In this document: piece after piece, positions 40,201 to 50,270 of the stretch
How positions within the stretch are numbered: the first letter of the stretch is position 1
Layout of the letters: every line of letters starts with the position of its first letter
Assembly (NCBI GenBank): GCA_021442155.1
Contig: CM038221.1
Location: 30,657,906-30,721,905, forward strand
From: Cymbidium sinense
Taxonomy: Eukaryota; Streptophyta; Magnoliopsida; Asparagales; Orchidaceae
DNA length: 64,000 bases
Direction of reading: 5' to 3'
The notes under the pieces: model-generated
What the model saw: the letters and a program-made list of their open reading frames with translations, nothing else
Told to the model about the DNA's origin: nothing
The model's database searches: none
Position numbers and translations under genes: made by a program

Positions 40201-43200
40201 CAATTTATAATTGGTATTCAATTAAAATAAGTGTTTAACAACTTCAGGAAGTGCAGAGACTTAATGTAGATGTTGAGCAAAAAAAAGAAGAATATTGCAT
40301 TTAAGAAGGTTCACAAACTTCTTTTAGGCAAGGTAATTTTAATCAGAATTGTAGCTCACTATCAAGTGGACATCTATTTTGAATGGAAGATTATGGCTCT
40401 AAAAAGGAAAAGTTTGAAGCTCTAGTGCTCTTGAAAGTGCATTCAACTTATAAGAAAGAGATCACTTGCATGCAAAAATTGCTTGCATGTTTTATTCAAT
40501 AGTACTTCCAATTCATTTAGCAAGAAATTTATATTATTTTAATGATTTTTCATATGCAACTAAGAACATAATCTCTAGATATATTCCTCCTAGTTTCAAT
40601 ATTTTAAGGACAACTTCACTTTAGAAGGAAAAGGCAAATGTTGAGAGGATGCTTGAGCGTATTAAAAAGAATTGGAATGAGAAGGGAGGTAGCATACTTT
40701 GTGATAGTTGAATAGATGCACCAAAATGTCTCTCATCAACTTTATGGGTGTCACAAAATATGTGCTTATGCTTATAAAGACCATCAATTGTGAAGGAGCA
40801 TATAAGGATAAAATTTAATGAAATTATGGGTAATTATGGGAGTAAGTGCAGATAAAGTGGTGTAGGTTATCACACTAATAACATATCTATGTGTAGGGTT
40901 GTTAGTGCATTGATTGAGACTCAATACTCTCATATTTTTTGGACTCATTATGTTGTCCATATTAGCATTAAAAATATTTGTGCTTTAAAGAATGTGGAAG
41001 AAAATGATATTACTTATGAACAATATTCTTAAATAACTAATATTATAGGAGATGTCAACTTTATAAATATTTTTATCATGAATCACTCAATGAGATTATC
41101 AATTTTTAATGAGTTTGTGAAACTTAAAGTGTTGGCTATTGCAGAGACTCATTTTGCACCAACTATTGTTATGCTTAAAAGATTTAAAACTATTAAACAA
41201 GGACTACAAACTAGAGGGTTAGTGATAGATGAGCATTCATCATGAAGATGATATAGATAAGACAATTTGTAATGGCAAAAATCTTGGATGATGTGTGGTG
41301 GAATAAGATAGAGTACATTATTGCCTTTATAGAGCTTATATATGTATGTTGAGAGTGGTTGATATAGATAAGCCTTCTCTTCATATTGTGCATGATATGT
41401 GGGATTCAATGATAAAAAAAGTGAAAAGAATTATTTGGCGACATGAAGGAAAGAGGGATAATAAAGAATCTACGTTTTATAAGTTTGTATTATGTGATAT
41501 TCTTGTGCAAAGATGAAATAAAAATAACACTCTTCATTATTTTTCTCTTTAAGATAAAAATTTGCTTTTTTGTTTCCTCATTTTTCTACTTCATTTTCTA
41601 TTTCATAGTGTCACTTATTATTTATGTTTCTGTATTAAGTATTATAGTCATTCTTGGCTAAGTGAAGCTTCAACTTGTATTTCTCCACATAAAGACATGG
41701 CGATATCAAATGAGTGGAATAATTGTCTGAAGAGGATTCTTCTAAATGCTTCAATTATGGTTAATTTGGAGTTTGCTATTATTTTTGGATTTAGTGGTGT
41801 TTTTAATGATTTTGACTCTATAGTTTCTAGAGGTAATATGGATGAAAAGACATGGTGGATGATTTATGGAGAAAGTTTTTCACGATTATAAAGTTTTGCT
41901 TTGAAATTATTAGCTCAACCATGCTCATCCTCTTATAGTCCTCTTATGGTGAAAAAAAATTTGAGTTTGTATTCTTTCATCAACTCATTAAAGAGGAACA
42001 AGATCATTCCTCAATAGAGAGCAAATTTAGTATTTGTGCATCATAATCTCTATCTTTTATCTAGGAAGAACCCATAATACACTCAAAGGGAAGATAAAGT
42101 TATGGGATATTGCCGGAGATATAATACTTATAATGAATGATATTGAAATACTTAAAGTTGCTAATCTCTCTCTTGATGAGCCATTTTAGTAACTGTTTTT
42201 TCATTGATGAAGCTGAAAGTGTCATTGAAGAGGGAAATGGAGCTAGAACCAGTGATGATCTTACTAATGAATGTGTTAATTAATTAGTGATGATCATATT
42301 GTTATATTTTATTTTATTATTTTGAGAATAATATTGATATTAAGTTTTTTATATTCTTTGATGTTTGGAATGTAGCATTAGTATTGGCAAAACCATCTTA
42401 TAGTATTATAAAGTTTCTTTTATTATCTTACATTTAATTTTTTATGTATTTAGTAGAGAATGATGAAAATTAACTAGGCCTACTGTTGGCATGTTGTGTC
42501 TATTTTTTGCAAATTTATTATGTCGTGTCATATCCGTATCCTTATGTTCGTATCGGTGCTTCATAGAGAACTAATAAGCCCTGATCGATGCAATTAACTT
42601 AAAGCAAAACCACAAATAAGCTCCACTCACCTTTGGTACACATCTCTTGTGAAAGCTGTGAGGACTCGTGTAATACTGTGCTGAATTCAGCAGCTGTAGA
42701 TTTGTCATTTATGGCTTAGAGCTGTTAGGAGCTGATAGATTCTTTAGGCTTTGTTTCATACAATGCTGTGTTGAATTCCTGCAGCAGTAGATTGTATCAT
42801 TTATGGCTTAGAACTGTTAGAGCTGATAGATTCTTTAGGCTTTGTTTCACTCAATACTGTGTTGAATTCCTGCGGTAGTAGATTGTATAATTTATGGCTT
42901 AGAGCTGTTAGGAGCTGATAGATTCTTTAGGCTTTGTTTCGGAATAAGCCTTTTAACCGTTCTGATTCTAAAAAATTGTCATATTATGATTTTGAGTTGT
43001 GCAAGAAATATGCAAATGAAAGAGTTATATTGTATCTATGGCTTAACAATCGTGAGAATATACATTGGGAAGCAGTTATCTCTATGATTTTTTTAACAAT
43101 TCAACACAATTATTAGTTGTTCTCTGACTATGTCTTAAGATAGTTTATTCAAAGACTGAATATGGGCACTAACTGTTTTACTTTAAGAATCACATTCAAA

Positions 43201-43919
43201 ATAAGGATAACTAAATCAATATTTACATGCATACCATATAGTTCTTATATATTTACATATCTAACACCTAAACTTTAATATTTATATAAATAAAACTCAA
43301 TTTTCTAATATCACATCAAAAATATTACTAGCACTATATTTTTTTAAAGTGAAATGCACCTTTTCATGCACAAAAAAGTTATATACATATATATAGATGT
43401 TAGTTATGTAAATATATAAGAATTGTATGATATGCATGTAAATCTTCTTATTTTTTAGTAACTACATGCAAAACAACACCAATCAAAATTCATACCTTTG
43501 AACTCAAAAAAATCATTGAACTAATTATCAGATAATCTTAGTTCAATTTCCCAATATTTTAAAGATTGAAACTTGTAGTATTAACAGTATTTCTCTATTA
43601 TAATGCCTTAGATCAAGTTTGAGGAAGGCATCATTGGTACTCCCCAGCTCACAGACTCCATTGTGATCCCAGAGAAGGTTGAATTCTTTGGGCAGAATAT
43701 AGACCTCTCCCCATTCAAAGGCGTGATTTCTTCCTTACAGGACACAGCTTCCTCAGTAAGACCATCTCCAGCCAACCTCCCCTCAAATTCCCTATTTCTA
43801 ACAGCAACGCCCAGTCTTGGCTGCTCACCACTTACCTCGACGATGAACTTAGAATCTCTAGAGCTGATGGTGGCAGCGTCTTTGTGCTTATTAAGGAAGG
43901 CAGCCCTCTCTTGAGTTAA
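27813..43919 (+). CDS. PAP: Plastid fibrillin/PAP family protein, 3 exons, two frameshifts
   Basis: Plastid-lipid-associated proteins (fibrillins) are structural lipid-binding proteins of plastoglobules and thylakoids, linked to photoprotection and jasmonate-related stress responses. Exons are 27,813-28,278, 28,359-28,557 and 43,612-43,919. The N-terminus (about 65 residues) is Ser/Pro/Arg-rich like a chloroplast transit peptide. An acidic [10 protein letters not shown] stretch follows, then the family core: a [24 protein letters not shown] block and [20 protein letters not shown] in exons 1-2, [19 protein letters not shown] across the exon 2/3 junction, and [20 protein letters not shown] at the C-terminus. 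Frame is lost once in exon 1 (near 28,157) and once in exon 3 (near 43,757). Allowing one base at each gives about 324 residues, the usual length. AATAAA lies at 43,954, 35 bases past the stop. Either a recent pseudogene or a gene with two consensus errors. The subgroup looks like FBN1/2, not certain. Confidence 0.88.
28279..28358 (+). other. Fibrillin intron 1 (80 bp)
   Basis: Donor GTAAGT, acceptor TTGGGCAG. Joining its ends rebuilds the Ala codon in WILAYTSF, a well-conserved stretch of the family, which fixes both splice sites. Confidence 0.85.
28359..28557 (+). CDS. PAP: Fibrillin exon 2
   Basis: Open throughout. It encodes [12 protein letters not shown], a [15 protein letters not shown] stretch and [13 protein letters not shown], then donor GTAATT at a codon boundary. 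'RFVGLF' replaces the more usual 'FAGPL' type sequence seen in the family, a mild departure. Confidence 0.88.
29981..29998. repeat. Target-site duplication, left copy
   Basis: CAAGATTTAACTATCATA, identical to 30,465-30,482. The pair flanks the LINE insertion at 29,999-30,464. Confidence 0.9.
29999..30464 (-). mobile_element. 5'-truncated RTE-type LINE with perfect 18-bp TSD
   Basis: On the minus strand it ends in a (TTG)n tail (seen as CAACAACAA at 29,999-30,016), typical of plant RTE LINEs. The frame at 30,217-30,408 includes [27 protein letters not shown] and [12 protein letters not shown], the region after the reverse transcriptase. The reverse transcriptase itself is missing. The perfect flanking duplication shows where it began and ended and suggests it is the youngest insertion in this intron. 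Confidence 0.92.
30465..30482. repeat. Target-site duplication, right copy
   Basis: Matches 29,981-29,998 base for base. Confidence 0.9.
30788..31090 (+). mobile_element. MITE-like repeat, family with GGATCTGTTTGG end
   Basis: It starts AGGATCTGTTTGGGGCAGC and contains TTTTTCACCATAAAA, which also appears in the reverse complement of 48,300-48,605. Non-coding. Confidence 0.5.
31100..35000 (+). pseudogene. Decayed coding-like sequence, class unknown (probable transposon)
   Basis: Several plus-strand stretches have coding flavour between stops. 33,263-33,472 ends in an acidic [21 protein letters not shown] stretch. 33,900-34,300 reads as charged, Leu/Glu-rich, coiled-coil-like sequence in shifting frames. 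I cannot match these to a reverse transcriptase, integrase or transposase. Coiled-coil gag-like proteins are common in poorly described plant elements, so a dead element of that kind is my best guess. Confidence 0.35.
36045..37025 (-). mobile_element. RTE-type LINE remnant with reverse transcriptase motifs
   Basis: The longest LINE copy in the window. The minus frame at 36,762-36,995 shows [18 protein letters not shown] and [11 protein letters not shown], the palm motif of reverse transcriptase with FADD in place of the more usual YADD. Toward the tail come [12 protein letters not shown], MRMLRW-like and RGRPKKTW-like stretches broken by frameshifts, then a (TTG)n tail seen as CAACAACAA at about 36,049-36,064. 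The 5' half, including the endonuclease, is absent. No matching target-site duplication found. Confidence 0.88.
37645..38203. mobile_element. Possible hAT-type MITE (~560 bp)
   Basis: The left end TAGGGTTGTGCATTTAATCTAG and the reverse complement of the right end TAAGGGGTTTGCATCATTTAGAT form imperfect terminal inverted repeats, similar to the ends of the hAT element at 45,032. The flanking octamers AACTTCAA and GACTTTAG agree at five of eight positions, so a target-site duplication may have decayed. The interior is non-coding. Confidence 0.4.
39990..42290 (+). pseudogene. hAT-family transposase remnant (DUF659/hAT dimerisation type)
   Basis: Read across broken plus frames, the order of the plant hAT transposase is kept: a charged BED-like N-terminal part (39,993-40,238), the DUF659 region (40,640-40,810), [12 protein letters not shown] at about 40,925-40,965, [12 protein letters not shown] and [18 protein letters not shown] (about 41,080-41,210), and SHSWLSEAS with the [12 protein letters not shown] and KTWWMIYG stretches in the open frame 41,562-41,891. 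Then LLAQPCSS and [17 protein letters not shown] pieces of the dimerisation domain end near 42,110. Many stops and frame changes make it dead. It lies inside the fibrillin intron on the same strand. Confidence 0.85.
42671..42941. repeat. Three tandem copies of a ~90-bp unit
   Basis: Each unit runs from 'AATACTGTGTTGAATTCCTGC' through 'ATTTATGGCTTAGAGCTGTTAG' to 'GATTCTTTAGGCTTTGTTTC'. Copies start near 42,671, 42,760 and 42,851 and are about 90% alike by eye. They sit just past the hAT transposase remnant and may be subterminal repeats of that element. Confidence 0.8.
43222..43443. mobile_element. MITE with ~45-bp terminal inverted repeats
   Basis: The left end ATTTACATGCATACCATA..TTCTTATATATTTACAT is matched by the reverse complement of the right end (ATTTACATGCATATCATACA). 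Total length is about 222 bases with no coding content. The same ends occur at 55,374-55,601 and on the larger element at 53,128-54,775. Long TIRs suggest a Mutator-like MITE. Confidence 0.7.
43612..43919 (+). CDS. PAP: Fibrillin exon 3 (frameshifted)
   Basis: It begins [15 protein letters not shown] in frame with exon 2, continues through [19 protein letters not shown], and reads DTASSV at 43,741-43,758. The frame is then lost. From 43,758 the next frame gives [29 protein letters not shown] and the C-terminus, stopping at TAA 43,917-43,919. The family usually has one residue (Ala) between Val and Lys/Arg here, so a 4-base deletion explains the gap at least as well as one base. Confidence 0.88.
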
Positions 43920-45023
43920 GAACCCTGCAGTGACCCATTTCTATTGTGCGACAAATAAAATAACAAAAAGTATATATTGATTGGGACTGTTAAAATTTAT
44001 TTATGTTCGTAGGAATGAACTGCATCTATACTATATTTCTTGCCGATATTATGTTACAGAATATTAAAATATATTTTTTCAAAATTGTATTGATCTCTTC
44101 GTAAAAATTCTTCAAGTGATATGAAGTTTGGTGCAAAAGCATGTACTTCTAAGGCATTTAAATTAGAAAAATTCTATATATTCTAGCAAACAATTAGTCC
44201 AGATGAATTTCTAAATTGTTTGATTTGCTTTGAAATGAATAATTATAATCTAAATTTTAATTAATTAAATTTAATGATCTTGACTAATTATGTATATATA
44301 TATATATATAAATTAAAATTAGATATTTATTTAAAAAAATGAGTTATGATATTTTTAATATGATTTTAAAGATTGAGATATTATATTTATAAAAATTAAA
44401 ATTTAAGTATTAGAGATATAAATATAAGAATTGTGTGATATAATTCTACTAAGAATAAGAGTGTCGGGTATTCATAAGATGGCTTTTTTTAGGTCATTAT
44501 TCAAAATAATTTTCAATAATGAACAAATAAGATTGAGGCATCTTTTGATCAAAATAAGTGGCTACTGATTGATTCGATTAGAATATTGAAACAGTTTGAT
44601 GAGATGATTGATCTAACTATAAATTTATTGAAATCTGAACTTATTTGCTCCTTCAAATAATTTGTATAAATTTTGTAGTATAATTTTGATTTATGGCGCA
44701 TCAAAACAATTTTATAAATGGCATGTAATCATAGCTAAAAGTTGTCTTAATAATAGAATCTGAGTAGAATTATTCTTATTAATTAATATTACTTTTGGAA
44801 ATTTGTGTGACAATTAGGGGCAGTTTAGTTTGGAAATATTTAGAATTCAGGATAATTTAATTGTAATGCAAATAAAATGTAATATATTTAAAATCTGTGA
44901 TTTTTTTTTATGCGTTTGTTTTAAATAATTTTTTTAAAAATAAAAATAAAAAATAGCTAACGTAGGTCATGGCATGAGGATGGCCAAGCTTGACAATGAG
45001 ATAAAAGTGGACGTGCAAAAGCT
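43920..45023. other. Fibrillin 3' flank, AT-rich
   Basis: AATAAA occurs at 43,954. A (TA)n run lies at about 44,288-44,311. A half-copy of the ATTTACATGCATA MITE family may lie at 44,370-44,460 ('ATATAAGAATTGTGTGATATAATT'). No gene seen. Confidence 0.45.
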
Positions 45024-45031
45024 GGGGTAGG
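45024..45031. repeat. 8-bp target-site duplication, left
   Basis: GGGGTAGG, identical to 48,279-48,286. Confidence 0.88.
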
Positions 45032-46899
45032 TAGGAGTGAGCATCGGTTTGGCTTTTGATCCACCGAATAAATCAAATCATTATTTTGAAAAAATCGAAC
45101 CGATCAAATTAGCACAAAAAAATCATATAAACCGAACCAAATAAACCGAATAAGAGTTCGGTTTATTCGGTTAAACCCAATTATTATAGACAAAAAAAAA
45201 AATTTAAAAGTTAACAAACAAATAATAGAGAAATTTTATTAACTAAAGTTACTAAACTACATATATACATATTGATACAATATAAATATGTAATGTACAA
45301 TGTAAATAGTTTTTCATATTGATATAATTTATGAATGTAAATATGTAATGTACAAATAAAAATTATAAATAATTAACAAAGAAAGAGAAAAATAAAAGTA
45401 CAGTATAACATAATTCAATCAGATTAAGCCAAATCAAATGGCCACTTTCTACAGTTGTTCATATAAAGTAATATCTTCAATCTTCATCTTCGCCTTCCTC
45501 GCGAATGTCGGTTTGTTCCTTCAAGATTTATAGACAAAAAAAAAGAACAATTTTAAGCAATTATATCAAAAATGAGCAAAGAGCCTTCATGAACCTCAGA
45601 TAAGAAACAAGACGGGCAAGTGCCAAGTCAAGTCGAAAAAATTTGGTGGTCTGTCGGCATAAACAAGTAAAGGCTTCTAACCAGAGATACAGATAAAGAA
45701 ACAATGGCCAAGAATTAAGAGCCAACGCCCAACTACACAAATTTAAATAAAAACTATAGCAGATCAATCACAAACACCCAGCCTTCATCTAAATACATCA
45801 AAATTCAAGATACCCCGCTATAGTCGACAAACAATGTATAATGCTTAAAACAAAAAATAAAACTTATCATAGAGGAAGCACACCACAGACGCGACTTGGA
45901 TGTCAAAGTAGGATTCATTCAACCCAAATTTCATGATCCTATAAAGGAAGTTAGATCTTGAAGGCAGCTTCTTTAGTTCTTCCTATATGGTAAAATCAAT
46001 CCGCTAGTCACTCCCATACGGTTTATATCACCAATCACCATTATGATTTTCAAAAACAAAGTTGAATGAACAGTCAATGATGATCATCAAAAGGGCTGAA
46101 TGAAAGGAAACATGCACATGTGAAAGAAGAAGAAAAATTAAATCTTAAATGTAACCTCTTTCATTCCTCCTAAATGAAAAAAAATCAAATCCTTAGTTCC
46201 TCATATATTGTTTCTAATTTCTATCGCCATTATGATTTTCAAACACCAAAAAGTGCAGCAAAATAAAAATACTTTCAAGATCATACAAATAGCTACTTCC
46301 AAAGAATTGAAAGATCGTTTGCATCTCATTCAAGGTACCAATTAAGTTATAGTAAAAAAAATAGCGTTGACAATGTATAATAATACGTAAGCATATCGCC
46401 ACATCAGAAGTAGTCATGAATTTCAACCGATACACCGCAATATTTTACATATAGAAGCCAGGAAAACACCAAGCTATAAAGATTCTTACATATATGAAAA
46501 CAGATCGAAGTTAGATCAGATACTTCAAAGACTGAGCCTCCATGTAAAATTGAGAGTTTCAAATTCTATTATTACAATGAATCACCTGTATCCCCATTAG
46601 CTCAATTTTACATGTGCTAATTTCTGTGCTAAATTTGGGTCAGTTAGTATTACAAACCTAAAAGATAAATCATATGGTTTTGTTATTATGATGATTACAA
46701 AAGATTTACTTAGGTTAAGTTTTTGGCACAAAATAGTTGTTCATTTTTGATATTTAAAACCTTTATATATAGATATAGAGGAAGACTATATGTTTAATAT
46801 CTACTATCCTTGAAATAATCTAATATCTACAATCCATAGTGATCGTAGAGGTCCTAGAGGAGAGTTTGAGAATGGGAAATTTGAAGTTTCGGCAAAGAG

Positions 46900-47350
46900 G
46901 CATAGATAGGACACAATTTCTCAGATCCTATAACACATTAGCATAATAGTGTAGCAGAAAGTAAAAAAAAAAAAAAAAAAAAAAAGCGTAGTAAAGCTTC
47001 TTTGATGTTAAATAAGTATAAATTACATTTGATGAGTCGATATGTTGATCCTAAAGAGCATGGGTTTTGAAACTAGAACAAGAAGAATGAACTTAGGTCC
47101 TTTACTAAGGTTGAAGAGATGCTTTTAGTCATCCAAGAAGCATATTATTAGAAATCCTTCAATAACAATAAGAACTACGAATAGACTAAGATAAGAAGTC
47201 ACACTATATTATCTCTTTAGATGAACCCACTAGTGTGGATGCACTTTGGAATCACTAGCACTGTATCCCCATCACGATAGAGACTGACTCCCATTTAGCA
47301 CGAGAATTGCGAAGTTCCATCGTCTCATCATATCAACCAAAACAGAGTGA
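46900..47350 (+). pseudogene. Coding-like fragment inside the hAT element
   Basis: After the poly-A run, a plus frame reads LMLNKYKLHLMSRYVDPKEHGF at about 47,008-47,069, then TKVEEMLLVIQEAYY at about 47,105-47,150, with stops between. I do not recognise the family. It could be a captured host or retroelement fragment. Confidence 0.35.
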
Positions 47351-47454
47351 ATATTTGCAAATGACAAGCAATTCATGGCATGACAACTTTAAATCGATAG
47401 TACTACTACTTCCTTTTTTTTATATTTGCGATGAGGTTCTATTCTTTCATCTCT

Positions 47455-47720
47455 AAGGAGTAGAGAGAGAGAGAGAGAGAGTTGAGATAATGCGATTTAG
47501 TTCTTACATGCTATTACCTCTCAAAGAATAAAGTCCACAACACTACGACGTGGCACACACAATTCTCACAGCTCACAATAAACCAAATCGACCCACACGC
47601 ACCACAATCAAACATTCAAACCATCAACAAAATTTCAACAAAGGAAGGAGTAGAGAGAGAGAAAGATAGAGAGAGGAGTTGAGATAATGATTTAGTTCTT
47701 AGTTACATTCTCAAAGAATC
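47455..47720. repeat. Duplicated GA-rich block within the hAT element
   Basis: 'GAGTAGAGAGAGAGAG..GTTGAGATAATG.GATTTAGTTCTTA' occurs at about 47,458 and again at about 47,647, each followed by a CTCAAAGAAT phrase. The unit is about 190 bases. Confidence 0.65.
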
Positions 47721-47802
47721 AAAGAGACTTAAATTAAATCGATGTGAAGAGTGAAGCGTGAAGAGTGAAAACATAAGTCACGATCCAGAGCGTAGATGTA
47801 GG

Positions 47803-48021
47803 CTATCTTATCCGGCTAGGCAAAAAATAATAAAGGAAGGAGAAGTCGCAAATAGGAAAGTGGAGCGGAAAGCCAAAAGATCGAGTCGAGATTCGAATCA
47901 GGGAAACCGATGAGAATGCCTTATGTCCTAGTCGAGACTCGAGACTCTCCATCCTCGAAGAAGTGTATGGCATCGGCGCCATCGAAGAGTTGAGGAATGA
48001 ACACTCCGAACTCCGAAGCAT
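47803..48021 (-). other. 72-residue minus-strand frame inside the hAT element
   Basis: Higher GC than its surroundings and begins MLRSSECSFLNSSMAP. On the same strand, near the other end of the element (45,486-45,527), a frame closes with EQTDIREEGEDED and a stop, an acidic tail like those of some real proteins. The two could be the first and last exons of a captured gene, but I cannot identify it or connect them. Confidence 0.25.
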
Positions 48022-48278
48022 CTCTAAGTAAATCGATTATTCGACTTCATTGCTCAACTCATCCGACTCCACGGTTCAAGGCGAGGCGAGGCGAAATAGG
48101 CTCAAGGCGCCCTAATCTAATCAAATAATCGGTTTAGAAACCAAATTTATTAACTTAAAACCAACCAAAACCATAAACCAGATTAACCCATAATTTTCAA
48201 ATAATGAATATAAAACCAAACCGACCACCTCTCATTCGGTTCGATTTTTCGGTTTGAACCGTCTAATGTACACCCCTA

Positions 48279-48286
48279 GGGGTAGG
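48279..48286. repeat. 8-bp target-site duplication, right
   Basis: GGGGTAGG, the partner of 45,024-45,031. Confidence 0.88.
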
Positions 48287-48299
48287 CAAATGAGGGTGC

Positions 48300-48605
48300 T
48301 CGTGGCGGCATTTTAGGATGTATTTTAGATAATTTTTTATATGTTTTGCTTTTTTAGAAAATAGTTAAAAATTAATCATAGTTATATTCAACTATTAATT
48401 TTTTTACTTCTTTTTAAAAAGTTTTATGGTGAAAAATTGTTTTTGAAAATCAGAGCTTTTAGAATATGATGACTATTAGAAAGTTATTGTTTGAATTTTT
48501 TTTAAAAATAATATTTATAACACAAATATTAATTTTTAAGAACTTCTTTTCTTCGTAGTAATTTCTGATCAATTTTTTAAAAGATAACCACCAAACGTAT
48601 CTAAT
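48300..48605 (-). mobile_element. MITE-like repeat, minus copy of the GGATCTGTTTGG family
   Basis: Its reverse complement shares ACGTTTGGTGGTTA at the start, TTTTTCACCATAAAA and the general body with 30,788-31,090. It lies directly beside the hAT element. Confidence 0.45.
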
Positions 48606-50270
48606 TCACAGTAATTGTTGAGACTTTAGTTTTCAACTAAGAAATCTTCGATTTAAATCATTGCACATATTATTATGTGAGTATGAATTTATAATTAAAT
48701 TCGCTCAAATGTCTTTTAAAAAAATATATTGTGGATGGGGGTTAGCTAGGATATATAGTGACAGGAGCTCCCGAGGAGATGGTGGAGATTTATATTTATA
48801 TTTATTTTATTTTATCTATATTTGTTTTAAAATAAATATATTTGATGATCATAATTATTTTTAAAAATATTCAAAATATTTAAAAGATGTTTTGAGTATT
48901 TATAAAAATATACTATTTTTAAATATTTAAAAAATATAGTAAATAAATATATTTTAAAATATAAAATAAAATTGATTCTAAATAAGCCTTAAAAGTTGTG
49001 AGGTTGATTCTTTGTTCAAAATTTATCTAATTTAAGTGAATTTTAAATTTACTCAAAATGAACTATGTGCATTACTCAAAACTCTTTATAAAAATATTTA
49101 AATTACTTTAACAAATAATCAAAATCAATACACTAAACATAAAACCACAAAATCATACAACAAACATATACACCTAAACAAACAACATTAAATTCATAAA
49201 ATTTAAAATAATATAATATCTACTACACACTAACTACTCAAATCAACTTACCATTATTTATAAACACATTATCCACAATTAATATTTGCAAAAAGTCTCA
49301 CAAAACAAAAAACAAAAAAAAAACAACTAAAAATATTCTATCTAAATCTCATCATCTTCTTCCTCCTCATCATCGTCCTCTCTTTCCTTTGTTTCCTAGC
49401 AATGTCTTTTCTTCTTGTGTGCCCTCTAAAATAATTATATTTTTTGTAGCATTATTCTTTAATTTTGCCTCTAACAATATATAAGAAAAATTATTTTTAA
49501 AAAATTAATAAATATTTTATTATATTTTATATAATGATAAACTAATCAGTCGTCATTAATATTAATGTATGCTACTAAAATACCTTCATGTTTAACTTCA
49601 TACATACATAGAAACACATGAATATTTTTTAAGGAAACTTGATTTTATTTATGATGAACTTATATGCCTAATCGAGGAAATCTATAATAATTTTATATGA
49701 TTTAAGAAAAAAAATCTTGCATGCTTATGAAAATTTATGATAACTTAGAAAAACATGCTCTAAATTTATAGCATGATTTATATATTAAAAAAAAAATTGA
49801 TGGAAAGAATTTATTGTACTCAAAGATAAGAAAAAGAAAATGCAACTTTAAATGTTGAATGTTTTGTATATAATCAGAACTCTAAAGAGCTAGTTGCTAA
49901 ATTTGATAAGCTTGAAAGTACAATTAAAATACTTAGATCACATTTGAAAAAAAAATCATCATGTGCTCTCATTCACTCTTAAAATAGAACATCTAAATTT
50001 TTATTATTATAATAAAAATAGTACTTTTCTTAATTTTTTTAAGTAAGATTTATTTTTTGAATTATAAAAAAGATGTTATATTTATAAATATTAAATTTTA
50101 GATATTATATATATAAATGTATAAAAATTATGTGTTATTTATCTATTTTTTTTTTTTTCATTATTGTATTATAGGAATGTAATCCAATCATTAATATGTA
50201 CTCGATGTATGAATTAACGAATATATTGCCGATCGATTCCTTGGGGCCCACTAACTGTAGGAAATATTAT
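48606..50270. other. AT-rich flank upstream of the MYB gene
   Basis: No gene seen. 50,080-50,140 ('TATTAAATTTTAGATATTATATATATAAATGTATAAAAATTATGTG') is a half-copy of the ATTTACATGCATA MITE family. An (AT)n run lies at 50,273-50,288. Confidence 0.4.

Larger units (their letters stand above)
28558..43611 (+). other. Fibrillin intron 2, ~15 kb, filled with transposon remnants
   Basis: Donor GTAATTG at 28,558, acceptor TGCCTTAG ending at 43,611. The exon junction reads Val-Gln / Ile-Lys-Phe-Glu-Glu, as expected for the family. Contents recognised: a LINE at 29,999, a MITE-like repeat at 30,788, a larger LINE at 36,045, a possible hAT MITE at 37,645, a hAT transposase remnant at 39,990-42,290, a 90-bp tandem triplet at 42,671 and a MITE at 43,222. 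The stretches 28,565-29,980, 35,000-36,040, 37,030-37,640 and 38,210-39,980 are AT-rich with nothing I can name. Confidence 0.8.
45032..48278. mobile_element. hAT element, 3,247 bp, perfect 8-bp TSD
   Basis: The left end TAGGAGTGAGCATCGGTTT and the reverse complement of the right end TAGGGGTGTACATTAGACGGTTC are imperfect inverted repeats of the hAT type. Both subterminal regions are packed with CGGTTT / AAACCG words (45,045-45,180 and 48,120-48,260). The 8-bp duplication is exact, so insertion is comparatively recent or protected. I find no hAT transposase inside, so it is probably non-autonomous. The interior holds a poly-A run (46,963-46,985), GA-rich tracts and some coding-like fragments described separately. 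Confidence 0.85.

Noticed and set aside
43663..43914. Separate 83-residue gene at fibrillin exon 3
   Set aside because: It begins at GTG inside the exon, and its second half is the out-of-frame reading after the frameshift.
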